Shown here one piece after another: positions 50,517 to 58,955 of a DNA stretch of 64,000 nucleotides. The translations under genes were made by a program, and so were the position numbers. Position 1 is the stretch's first letter. The number at the start of each line of letters is the position of its first letter. This stretch comes from Bacteroidetes bacterium HGW-Bacteroidetes-8 (lineage in GTDB: Bacteria; Bacteroidota; Bacteroidia; Bacteroidales; UBA932): contig PHCZ01000001.1 of assembly GCA_002840895.1 (NCBI GenBank), positions 1 through 64,000 of the forward strand, in the 5' to 3' direction. The notes beneath the pieces are model-generated. The model was given only the letters and a program-made list of their open reading frames with translations. It did not search any database and had not been told where the DNA came from.

Positions 50517-51367
50517 AACAAATTCTTTCCGGTAAGTTTTATAAAAATCTCCTCTAGTGTTGCTTCACAACTGTGGATTGTCTTGACTTCGTATTTATTC
50601 AATATCTCAATGAAATTTTGATTATGACCAAGAGATCTCATCTCAAATTCCTCACAGACGAGTTTATCATCCTTTAGATACTCAATTCTTATAATTTTTC
50701 TTCCGTGTTCTAGCATCAAATCTTTAGGCGACCCTGTAACAACTATTTTACCGTCCACAATGAACGAGACTCTGTCGCACAATTGCTCGGCAACACTCAT
50801 ATTATGGGTTGTAAGAAAAATGGTTTTCCCTGCAGATTTTTGTTCAAGAATAATATCTTTAATTATATGTGCATTTACCGGATCTAACCCGGATGTAGGC
50901 TCATCAAAAAACATAAGTTCCGGGTTGTGTAGAATTGCTCGTACAAAATTGAGCCTCATCTTCATCCCTTTTGAGAAATTTTCGGCCCTTACATCTTTAT
51001 CAGGTAAAAGCCCAACTCTCTCAAGAAGTGAAGAGGGATCTCTTCTGCCGTTTTTATAATAGGCACCTATAAGTTTCAAGTTCTCAAGTGCTGTTAACTT
51101 TAGGTAGAGGTTGGGGAAATCAAAGGCAACTCCGATATCTTCATAGAACTCCTTCCCCCAAAGGTTACGCTCCTTTCCAAAAACTTTAATACTTCCATTA
51201 TAGTTACGCAGCAGCCCTATGATTAGCTTTTGAGTAGTGGTTTTCCCTGCTCCGCTGGGACCGAGAAACCCGAATATCTCACCTTTTTTTATGCTGAAAT
51301 CCATATTGTTGATAGCTTTTTTGTTGCTATTTGAATATGTAAATTCCAGATTTTCAATATGAATCAT
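50513..51367 (-). CDS. ABC exporter ATPase
   Basis: ATP-binding subunit of 284 residues. Walker A is GPSGAGKTT, signature NFSKGMKMR (the usual LSGGQ replaced by FSKGM, as in many drug/antibiotic export ATPases), Walker B LMFFDEPTSGLDP and switch TTHNM. The C-terminal 60 residues are the usual export-type extension. First gene of the three-gene unit, divergent from the GHL10 lipoprotein gene. Confidence 0.9.
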   Translation of the reverse strand: MIHIENLEFTYSNSNKKAINNMDFSIKKGEIFGFLGPSGAGKTTTQKLIIGLLRNYNGSIKVFGKERNLWGKEFYEDIGVAFDFPNLYLKLTALENLKLIGAYYKNGRRDPSSLLERVGLLPDKDVRAENFSKGMKMRLNFVRAILHNPELMFFDEPTSGLDPVNAHIIKDIILEQKSAGKTIFLTTHNMSVAEQLCDRVSFIVDGKIVVTGSPKDLMLEHGRKIIRIEYLKDDKLVCEEFEMRSLGHNQNFIEILNKYEVKTIHSCEATLEEIFIKLTGKNLL

Positions 51368-51419
51368 CTTGTTTAGATATCAGTTACAAAGTCCTAATTT
51401 ACAACTTTGGAATAATAAA

Positions 51420-51448
51420 TTAGAATATAATTCTAATTACTATATTTG
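51420..51448 (+). promoter_or_regulatory. -7 box with adjacent palindrome upstream of the GHL10 lipoprotein gene
   Basis: TATATTTG (51441-51448) matches TAnnTTTG. A 7-bp inverted repeat with 3-base spacer, TTAGAAT-ATA-ATTCTAA (51420-51436), ends four bases upstream, where a regulator could compete with or assist RNA polymerase. No TTTG at standard spacing is seen, which would fit an activator-dependent promoter. Confidence 0.4.
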
Positions 51449-51474
51449 TCTACTTAAACTACAAATTATAACTT

Positions 51475-52974
51475 ATGAGAATTGCCTTATTATCCGGAAT
51501 ATACGGTGTCAAAGTAAAGAAAATATTGCTATTTATTACAATGACACTTCTTATCTACTCCTGCTCCAAAGAGAATCTGGATCCGGATAATCCTCCAATA
51601 ACACCTCCTCCTTCTACAGAGAAACCTAAGCAGTTCAACGCCTCTACAGACAATTTAATAATAAAACACGAGTTGAGGGCGGCCTGGCTAACAACAGCCT
51701 GGAAACTGGATTGGCCCGGCACAACTACCGGTGCAGACAACCAAAGAAATCTGCTAATTTCAATCATAAACAATCTTAAGAGTCTTAATATAAATGTAAT
51801 ATACTTTCAGGCGATGACCTCCTGCGAAGCCTTCTATCAATCCCAAATTTTTCCTTGGTCCTCCTATATCACTGGCACACAAGGACAGAATCCGGGATTC
51901 GATCCCTTAGCTGTAGCCATTGAGGCTGCTCATTCAAGGGGTATGGAGCTTCACGCCTGGATTAATCCATTGAGGGTTGGTGCTGTAACAACTGTCAATG
52001 TCCCTTCACACCCTGCTGTGTTATATCCTAACCTATACAGTGTATACAAAGGTGTGCGCTACTGGAATGCAGGTTTGCCACAAGTGAGAATCTTTCTTCA
52101 GGATGCTGTTAAGGAGATTATCAATAACTATAATGTAGATGGAATCCACTTTGACGACTATTTCTATCCCGACGGCCTTAAATCATCTGCCGATACTTGG
52201 GACGACAGTGCTGCATTTGCACAGTATGGTGGAGGCAAAACTCTCAATGAGTGGAGAGAGAACAATATTGATATGATGGTTAAGGCAGTTAATGATGCGA
52301 TTAAAGAGACAAAGGCTAAAGCAATATTTGGTATCTCACCATCGGGCCAGTATGCAAATACCCTTGCACTTTATGCAAACCCAATAACCTGGATGAATAA
52401 TAAATGGATTGACTATCTGGCCCCTCAAATTTATTGGCAGATTGGCCACTCAACTGCAGATTTTGATAAACTGGCCAGATTCTGGAGCTCAAGCTCTGCC
52501 GGTGTACCTGTATTTCCCGGGCTTGCAGCCTACAGACTAGGTGAATCCGGCTTCCCTACAGTAACAGAGTTTCTGAATCAGGTTGTATTGTGTCGTGCTT
52601 TACCGAACATAAATGGAAATGTATGGTTCCGTACGGAGCATATTCTTAAAGATCCTATGAATAGTTTCATTAAACAGAACCTATATCAAACTCCCAGTCT
52701 TGTACCTAAAATAGGCACTTATAGCTCCGCGATACCACAGGCTCCGGCTGTGACACTCTCTCAAAAGATAATTACCTGGAATTTTGTAGATAATGCAACA
52801 GAGTATGTCGTTTATGAATTGCAGCGCATTGGCACTGGGAATGACTGGAATGCAGTTATCCGTTACAAAGGAGGAAACACCACTTTTAGTGGTGAGAATA
52901 CCAAGAACTATATTGTTATAGCTGTTAACGAAAGAGAGAAATCTACCTATCAAAAGGTTGTTTACATCCCATAG
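51475..52974 (+). CDS. GHL10-type glycoside hydrolase-like lipoprotein
   Basis: Surface or periplasmic lipoprotein of 499 residues. Long signal peptide with lipobox LIYSC and a Pro-rich linker (DPDNPPITPPPSTEKP). The catalytic-type domain (about 62-395) has the GHL10/DUF187 pattern: ELRAAWLTTAWKLDWPG, INVIYFQAM, MELHAWINPLRVG, VDGIHFDDYFYP, FGISPSGQY and YLAPQIYWQIGH. A C-terminal fibronectin/Ig-like domain follows (ITWNFVDNATEYVVYEL). This resembles DigH-type (YngK-like) proteins, some of which act on denuded peptidoglycan glycans; that function is by analogy. Confidence 0.87.
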   Translation: MRIALLSGIYGVKVKKILLFITMTLLIYSCSKENLDPDNPPITPPPSTEKPKQFNASTDNLIIKHELRAAWLTTAWKLDWPGTTTGADNQRNLLISIINNLKSLNINVIYFQAMTSCEAFYQSQIFPWSSYITGTQGQNPGFDPLAVAIEAAHSRGMELHAWINPLRVGAVTTVNVPSHPAVLYPNLYSVYKGVRYWNAGLPQVRIFLQDAVKEIINNYNVDGIHFDDYFYPDGLKSSADTWDDSAAFAQYGGGKTLNEWRENNIDMMVKAVNDAIKETKAKAIFGISPSGQYANTLALYANPITWMNNKWIDYLAPQIYWQIGHSTADFDKLARFWSSSSAGVPVFPGLAAYRLGESGFPTVTEFLNQVVLCRALPNINGNVWFRTEHILKDPMNSFIKQNLYQTPSLVPKIGTYSSAIPQAPAVTLSQKIITWNFVDNATEYVVYELQRIGTGNDWNAVIRYKGGNTTFSGENTKNYIVIAVNEREKSTYQKVVYIP

Positions 52975-52986
52975 TACTAAAATACC

Positions 52987-54105
52987 CTAAACGAGACTCT
53001 TAATAAAAGTGAGCATCTCATTATAATTCTCTTCCATACTCTGGAGGAGTTTTATTTGTGCCCTTGCGCGAACAAGATTGTGCTGGGGATATCCGGTTTT
53101 GTACTTGTAATAGTTATCTCCGTCAATATAGTCATCCAGAAACCTTACAGCTTGTTCGTAAGCCAGGAGTCTTGGTCCGAAAGCGAGAGAGTCAATCTCT
53201 TCGGGTGTGAGGAAATCTTTTGTATGTGACAGGTAGCCGGTAATAAATCCCCTGAAAACATTCATATCTACACTTATATTATCCAGATTTTCATCATCTT
53301 CGGCCCCTGTGTTAGCTCCGGAGCGAATAGCATCACCTATATCGCAACAAACGTACCCGTGCATAACGGTATCCAGATCAATAACACACAACACCTCATC
53401 GTTTTTATCAAGTAGCACGTTATTGAATTTAGGGTCTTGATGGATTACCCTTTTTGGCAAAATTCCCTTCTTACCCATCTCCTCAATCTTTGAATACTCT
53501 TCGCTGCGACTAAGCAGAAAGTCAATTTCCCACAAAACCTCTTTAACTCTATCAACCGGATCCGCTGCAACCCTCCTTCTAAGACTCTCTATCCTCATAG
53601 GGGTGTTATGAAAATTTGGAAGAACTTCACGAAATTCATTAGAGTGAAAATCTAAGAGCTGCTTATGAAATTTTCCGAATGCTATGCCTGCAAGCTCTGC
53701 CATTTTTGGGTTTTGGATTCTGTCGTAGTAGTGAGCATCCTCTATAAAAACATACATTCTCCAGTAATCACCATTGCTATCCCAGTAATACTCGCTGCAG
53801 GCACCGTTGCACTGTATACTGGCAGGAGTTAGTACTCTTCTCTCTATATCTTTACAACCCTCATCTTCCAGTTTCTTGCGGATATGATCGGTTATAAGCC
53901 GAATATTACGCTGTAAGCCATCTACATCTTTAAAAACTCTTCTATTTATCATCTGTAGAAGAAAATTGGGATGTTCTGGATTTTTGGTTATAACCTTGAA
54001 AGTATAGTTTATAAGACCATCCCCGTGCTCTTCAATCGATTTAACAGGAAAAGGAAGTAATCCCACTGCAATAGTTTCAGCTACAGACTTAGGAATAATA
54101 TTCAT
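52987..54105 (-). CDS. APH-like kinase, candidate N-acetylhexosamine 1-kinase
   Basis: A 372-residue small-molecule kinase of the aminoglycoside-phosphotransferase/choline-kinase fold. The N-terminal lobe has HGDGLINYTFKV; the catalytic loop is VIHQDPKFNNVLLD and the metal-binding Asp is in CVIDLDTVMHGYVCCDIGDAIR. The CVIDLDTVM-G-DxGD-xR form, with (R)SGANTGAEDDE after it, is close to what I recall of the N-acetylhexosamine 1-kinase NahK rather than antibiotic kinases. A GH20 beta-N-acetylhexosaminidase gene lies 1.2 kb away, so salvage of GlcNAc/GalNAc is a sensible inference. Antibiotic resistance is unlikely. Confidence 0.78.
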   Translation of the reverse strand: MNIIPKSVAETIAVGLLPFPVKSIEEHGDGLINYTFKVITKNPEHPNFLLQMINRRVFKDVDGLQRNIRLITDHIRKKLEDEGCKDIERRVLTPASIQCNGACSEYYWDSNGDYWRMYVFIEDAHYYDRIQNPKMAELAGIAFGKFHKQLLDFHSNEFREVLPNFHNTPMRIESLRRRVAADPVDRVKEVLWEIDFLLSRSEEYSKIEEMGKKGILPKRVIHQDPKFNNVLLDKNDEVLCVIDLDTVMHGYVCCDIGDAIRSGANTGAEDDENLDNISVDMNVFRGFITGYLSHTKDFLTPEEIDSLAFGPRLLAYEQAVRFLDDYIDGDNYYKYKTGYPQHNLVRARAQIKLLQSMEENYNEMLTFIKSLV

Positions 54106-54224
54106 AATGAGGCATTTGATAAATATGTAAACAACAGTAAGTGAATAACCCTGCTACCCATATTAGAATAACATAAGGCTTTCTAAAGTATAAAATTAAC
54201 GATAAAAAATTGAACTGCAAAAAA

Positions 54225-55076
54225 TCAGAACTTAATTCCAAGTGATATCCCTGCTCTTACTCCAGTCCAAGGTCCGTCAACAACCATTTTTGCTCCGCCT
54301 GCATCTACCGAAACTGTTTTTTTAACCATAGGTATATCAAAATCTTCAAGATTCTGACGTATCTCCTCCTGTTCGTCAGCGGTGAGGACTCTGCTTGAAC
54401 TGCCTATAAGCTCACCTTTACTATTGCCGTAATGTGGACCTATTATCCACCAGTCAAGCACAAGTAACTTGCTTAGAGACCATTGTGCACCGAGTAAAAG
54501 ACCTACTGTATTTGCTTTAATGTCCCCGGAGAGGGTTATACTTTGCTCAACATCGTTGTCGTCATTATATTTGAAGAGTAAATTGCCGCCTGCATAGCTT
54601 GCATTTCTAAAAAATGGAGCGATATAGAACCCTCTACCATAACCTTTTTTACCCATATAAAATCTGATTTCGGGTGTTATGGCATAGTTGCTTAATGTAA
54701 AACTATTAATGGCATCAACCGCCTCTTGATCTTCACTGCCTACCTGTTCAATTATGAAATCTTTCATTGGCAGATTCCCCTCAGGCATATTTCGGTAGGC
54801 AATAGCTATTGAGACTCTCTTTCCAAGTACTCTTTCAAATTGGACCGAGTAATTCCTAAGTGGAATAGCAGTCAAATTTAGCTTAAGAAGATTTTTCTTT
54901 GGTTTGTATGAATCTTCGTAATAGGTACCACTTGCGGCTAAAGAACTTGTAGACGAGCTCACTATTGAGAGGTTATTAGAAAAATGATTAGGATAATCTC
55001 TCTCTGATAACGATTGTGCGTTAACAGATAGCGATGCAAAAAGGAGAAGTGCAGATAAAATTAATACCTTTTTCAT
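54225..55076 (-). CDS. DUF3575-like outer-membrane beta-barrel protein
   Basis: A 283-residue exported protein (signal peptide MKKVLILSALLLFASLSVNAQ). The mature part has the DUF3575 pattern: LLKLNLTAIPLRNYSVQFERVLGKRVSIAIAYR, ITPEIRFYMGKKGYGRGFYIAPFFR, and VGLLLGAQWSLSKLLVLDWWIIGPHYG, ending with a Phe (SLGIKF) as barrels usually do. Family members are outer-membrane barrels with no clear function. It stands alone between the kinase and GH20 genes. Confidence 0.82.
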   Translation of the reverse strand: MKKVLILSALLLFASLSVNAQSLSERDYPNHFSNNLSIVSSSTSSLAASGTYYEDSYKPKKNLLKLNLTAIPLRNYSVQFERVLGKRVSIAIAYRNMPEGNLPMKDFIIEQVGSEDQEAVDAINSFTLSNYAITPEIRFYMGKKGYGRGFYIAPFFRNASYAGGNLLFKYNDDNDVEQSITLSGDIKANTVGLLLGAQWSLSKLLVLDWWIIGPHYGNSKGELIGSSSRVLTADEQEEIRQNLEDFDIPMVKKTVSVDAGGAKMVVDGPWTGVRAGISLGIKF

Positions 55077-55337
55077 AATGTCATATATTTTTGCCTACTC
55101 TTTTAAAAGTCAGTTTTCGGCTTTTCTGACCGGAATCAAATGGTTGAAGAAAACCATTACAGAACTATTGTAAAATCTATGTAAATATAATAATAAAATT
55201 GTCAGGATAGAACTCTTCTTTTTTTTATCTGTTCTCATTCTATTATGTGATATACGTTGGTCATTCTCTTTTTTTTACTAAATTGTGGTCAATTTCAAAA
55301 AACTCTAAAACCAACAGGCAGCAAAATTTATACAATT
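55077..55337. other. 261-base divergent intergenic region
   Basis: AT-rich region upstream of both the DUF3575 and GH20 genes. I see a 7-bp hairpin AATGGTT/AACCATT near 55139-55158 and GTCAG/CTGAC near 55110-55131, but no full consensus promoter. The open frame from the TTG at 55257 to 55338 reads as a non-signal sequence and is not coding in my view. Confidence 0.3.
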
Positions 55338-56963
55338 ATGAATTATATTAAATTTATGGCATTGACAATATTAGCATCTCTCTCTCTCTTTGGATTTACC
55401 TCATCAGAGGAGATAGAGATTAACATAATTCCAAAGCCGGTATCTGTTAAAATCAATCAAGGTCATTTTTTGATAGACCAAAAAACTAAGATATTTTACA
55501 ATTTTGAGAGTGATCACTCAACAAATATAACATCTGCAATAAACAATCATCTAATAAAATTCTTCTCCTTTGAACCTCTGCAACACTCTTTTTTGAGAGA
55601 ACCCAAAAAAGGTTCAATTTTTCTAAAACTGAATAGAGCACTAAAAATGCCAAAAGAGGGATACAGAATTGAGATATCAAAAAGAGGAGTTACTATTGAA
55701 GCCTCGGCACCAAACGGACTCTTTTATGGCGTTCAGACTCTTATTCAGATGATGCCTGCTGATGCAGAAAAATTGAATGAGATCAAGTTGCAGTCAGTGC
55801 AAATAGTTGACTTCCCAAGATTTGATTGGCGTGGACTACATCTTGATGTGTGCCGCCATTTTATGCCCAAGGAGTTTATTCTAAAGTATATTGACTATAT
55901 GTCAATGCACAAACTAAATACTTTCCATTTTCATCTTACCGAAGACCAAGGTTGGCGAATAGAGATAAAAAAGTACCCTCTGCTTACAGAGGTGGGGTCA
56001 AAAAGAGAGGAGACACTTATAGGTAGCGGAAGGAGTTCTAAGCAGTACGATGGAGTACCTCACTCCGGATTCTATACTCAGGAGGATATCAAAGAGATTG
56101 TAGAGTATGCTTCTAAAAGATATGTTAATGTTGTCCCCGAAATTGAGATGCCGGGTCACGCTCTGGCTGCATTGGCCTCATACCCTCATCTGGGTTGCAC
56201 ATCGGGCCCATATAAAGTAGCAACAAGATGGGGTGTGTTCGACGATGTAATGTGTGCAGGAAAGGAGAGTACATTTGAGTTTATTGAAGGTGTGCTTGAA
56301 GAGGTGTTGGCTCTCTTCCCTTCTGAGTATATCCATATTGGTGGAGATGAGTGCCCTAAAACAAAATGGGTTGAGTGTCCCCTTTGTCAGAAAAGGATAG
56401 AACAGGAGGGACTTAAGGATGAACACGAACTTCAGAGTTACTTTATTCAAAGAGCAGGGAAGTTTCTTAATTCCAAAGGGCGCAAGCTAATAGGTTGGGA
56501 TGAGATACTTGAGGGGGGGCTTGCTCCCAACGCAGCTGTTATGTCCTGGAGGGGAGTGGATGGGGGTATTGCGGCAGCAAAACAGAGTCACTTTGTAGTA
56601 ATGACTCCGGGAAGTCACTGCTATTTTGACCATTATCAGTCAGATCCCCAAACTCAGCCATTAGCTATAGGAGGTTTTACTCCACTTGAAAAGATATACT
56701 CATACGAGCCTGTTCCGGAGACTCTTTCACAGGACGAGGCCCGCTTTATTATGGGAGCTCAGGGCAATGTCTGGACAGAGTATATGAAAACAACAGAACA
56801 CGTGGAATTTATGGTATATCCAAGAGCAGCAGCTCTTTCAGAGGTTGTTTGGTCTGAGAAAGGTGAGAGAGATTATACAGAGTTCCTCAAAAGATTGGGG
56901 GAGCAGGTTAAAAGATACGATGTTTACGGAATAAACTATTCCAAAGCAGCACTGGATAAATAG
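55338..56963 (+). CDS. GH20 beta-N-acetylhexosaminidase, exported
   Basis: Cleaves terminal beta-GlcNAc/GalNAc from glycans. The ATG at 55338 starts the signal peptide (MNYIKFMALTILASLSLFGF), so the longer TTG frame is rejected. Residues about 20-120 are the GH20b domain; the TIM barrel starts at FDWRGLHLDVCRHFMP. The catalytic pair is in IHIGGDECPKTKW (Asp-Glu), and substrate aromatics are in LIGWDEIL and VMSWRGVDGG. About 541 residues, with no C-terminal binding module. Together with the nearby kinase at 52987 it suggests use of host or self amino-sugar glycans. Confidence 0.94.
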   Translation: MNYIKFMALTILASLSLFGFTSSEEIEINIIPKPVSVKINQGHFLIDQKTKIFYNFESDHSTNITSAINNHLIKFFSFEPLQHSFLREPKKGSIFLKLNRALKMPKEGYRIEISKRGVTIEASAPNGLFYGVQTLIQMMPADAEKLNEIKLQSVQIVDFPRFDWRGLHLDVCRHFMPKEFILKYIDYMSMHKLNTFHFHLTEDQGWRIEIKKYPLLTEVGSKREETLIGSGRSSKQYDGVPHSGFYTQEDIKEIVEYASKRYVNVVPEIEMPGHALAALASYPHLGCTSGPYKVATRWGVFDDVMCAGKESTFEFIEGVLEEVLALFPSEYIHIGGDECPKTKWVECPLCQKRIEQEGLKDEHELQSYFIQRAGKFLNSKGRKLIGWDEILEGGLAPNAAVMSWRGVDGGIAAAKQSHFVVMTPGSHCYFDHYQSDPQTQPLAIGGFTPLEKIYSYEPVPETLSQDEARFIMGAQGNVWTEYMKTTEHVEFMVYPRAAALSEVVWSEKGERDYTEFLKRLGEQVKRYDVYGINYSKAALDK

Positions 56964-56991
56964 GAGATTTTGAATATCTAAAAACTTTAAA

Positions 56992-58773
56992 TTGAATAAC
57001 TATATTTTTACAATATTCTCATTGCTGTTTCTGGCCTCCAGTCTGGTCTCATTTTTTGTCTCTTTTGCGGCCTGGCAAAGAAAGAGGGAGAGGGGAGCAA
57101 TTGAACTTGCGCTACTAATGCTATTTGCAGGTTTGTGGGCCTTTCTTGTGATTTTTGAAACAGCTGCTACTACTTTGGAGGGCAAGATATTTTGGTCAAA
57201 AGCGGCCTATGTGGGTGCGTTATCAACTCCTGTTCTTTTTCTATTGTTTGTATTAAAAATTACGGGAAGAGATAAATATCTTAAACCCAGGACAATCTTG
57301 GCTCTGTTTATCTCACCTGTATTAGTTTTTATACTAACACTTACTAACGAATTCCACCACTTAATATGGACTGGATTTGCTCCTATATCCGATGTTACAA
57401 ATCTCACAACATATTACCACGGAGTTGTGTTCTGGGTTGGGTATTTTGGATATGCATATCTTTTACTTATAATCTCCTCAGTATATCTTTTTAAGTTCCT
57501 TATATCCAGAGCATCTCCCTTTAAGTCACAAGCTAAGGCAATATTTGTAGCACTATTATGTCCCTGGCTTGCGAGTGTTTTATATGTTTCAAACTCTAAT
57601 CCGATTCCGGGTTTTGATCTGGTCCCTTTAAGTATGATTATAAGTGGCACAATGCTGGCCATAGCTGTATACAAAAGCAAACTGTTAGATATAACACCGG
57701 TAGCACGCGAGACACTATTAGAGACTTTGGAGGATGGAATCTTAGTTCTTGACAGATACAACAGAGTTCAGGATATAAATAATTCTGCTGTTTTATATTT
57801 AGAGACAGATAAAAAAAATATTATCGGGCAGGATTTTAATTCAATAGAGTCTGGAGTAAAGAGTATCTCCGATGCGGTTCTAAATGAGTTTTCAAACCAG
57901 ATGATTCAGGTTAAATATCCCGGAAAGATCAAGCACTTTAATATTACTAAACAGGAGATTAAAAACTATCCTGGCAGCAAGCTGGTAATCATCAGAGATA
58001 AAACATCAGAGATAAACAGAGAGCACGAACTTTTAATAGAGAAGGGCAGAGCACAGGAGAGTGATCGGCTTAAATCCTCTTTTGTCGCAAACCTCAGCCA
58101 CGAGATTCGGACCCCGATAAACGTGATAACAGGGTTTCTTGATGTTCTTAACCAGAAAGATATAGATGAAAAAGATCAGGCAATATATGTAGATCTGCTC
58201 AAAAAAAGCACAGACAGGATTTTAAATACTCTCAATGACATTATTGAGATCTCAAAAATTGAGGCCGGTCAGGCTAAACTTACAGAGACCCAGATCAATC
58301 TCAACGAAATTATGGATTATCTCTACAATATTTTCTTAAAAGATGCTCAGGCGAAAGGATTAGCCATCAACTTCGATAAAGGGATAGATGATAAGAGTGC
58401 ATTGATAATTGTTGACAGGCCAAAACTTGTAACCATATTTTCCAACTTGATTAAGAACTCACTTAAATTCACAGACAAAGGCAAGATTGAATTCGGCTAT
58501 AAGCTTAACGACGATAAGCTGCTGTTTTATGTAAAAGATACCGGTATAGGAATTCCATCTGGCAGAAAAGAGATGATATTCAACCGATTTGTTCAGGCAG
58601 AACAAACTATGAATCGTCCTTATGAGGGAGCGGGGTTAGGTCTTTCAATTGTCAAGGCTTATGTAGATATGCTTGGAGGTGAAGTTATTCTTGACTCGGT
58701 GGTTGGAGAGGGGAGCACCTTCTCCTTCTCCATAAACTATAAGCCTGTGATTTTTCCATCAAATATTGATTAA
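56992..58773 (+). CDS. sensor histidine kinase with N-terminal 7TM domain and PAS
   Basis: Orphan sensor kinase of 593 residues. About seven membrane helices (residues 1-230) match the histidine-kinase N-terminal 7TM region; a PAS domain follows (about 240-340, DGILVLDRYNRVQDINNSAVLYL). The HisKA box is FVANLSHEIRTPINVITGF (phospho-acceptor His), and HATPase motifs are NLIKNSLKFTD, DTGIGIP and GAGLGLSIVKAY. The only start that keeps helix 1 is a TTG at 56992; there is no ATG until about residue 42. No response regulator is encoded next to it. Confidence 0.88.
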   Translation: MNNYIFTIFSLLFLASSLVSFFVSFAAWQRKRERGAIELALLMLFAGLWAFLVIFETAATTLEGKIFWSKAAYVGALSTPVLFLLFVLKITGRDKYLKPRTILALFISPVLVFILTLTNEFHHLIWTGFAPISDVTNLTTYYHGVVFWVGYFGYAYLLLIISSVYLFKFLISRASPFKSQAKAIFVALLCPWLASVLYVSNSNPIPGFDLVPLSMIISGTMLAIAVYKSKLLDITPVARETLLETLEDGILVLDRYNRVQDINNSAVLYLETDKKNIIGQDFNSIESGVKSISDAVLNEFSNQMIQVKYPGKIKHFNITKQEIKNYPGSKLVIIRDKTSEINREHELLIEKGRAQESDRLKSSFVANLSHEIRTPINVITGFLDVLNQKDIDEKDQAIYVDLLKKSTDRILNTLNDIIEISKIEAGQAKLTETQINLNEIMDYLYNIFLKDAQAKGLAINFDKGIDDKSALIIVDRPKLVTIFSNLIKNSLKFTDKGKIEFGYKLNDDKLLFYVKDTGIGIPSGRKEMIFNRFVQAEQTMNRPYEGAGLGLSIVKAYVDMLGGEVILDSVVGEGSTFSFSINYKPVIFPSNID

Positions 58774-58815
58774 GTAGATCTTTTTTTTTAGACCATTACT
58801 CAAAAGAGATCTGGT

Positions 58816-58856
58816 TATAATTATATTATCTATTTAGTATAATTATATTATTTTTG
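58816..58856 (+). promoter_or_regulatory. direct repeats and -7 box upstream of the nitronate monooxygenase-like gene
   Basis: The 14-mer TATAATTATATTAT occurs twice (58816-58829 and 58838-58851), 22 bases apart, that is two helical turns. The second copy runs into TATTTTTG (58849-58856), a TAnnTTTG match about 100 bases before the ATG at 58956. This could be an operator, but the stretch is very AT-rich, so chance is possible. Confidence 0.35.
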
Positions 58857-58955
58857 TAATCAATTGAAAATTAAGAGATAGACGATTCAATGGTTCAAAA
58901 AATCAAATATTGTGACAACCACTGCAATTAATAACTATCTTCCGGAAAAAATTGA

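Noticed and set aside
52987-54105. Aminoglycoside resistance gene
   Set aside because: Fold is APH-like, but the motifs and the GH20 neighbour fit a sugar kinase better.
55257-55337. N-terminal extension of the GH20 enzyme from a TTG
   Set aside because: The added residues are not signal-like, and the ATG at 55338 begins a normal signal peptide.
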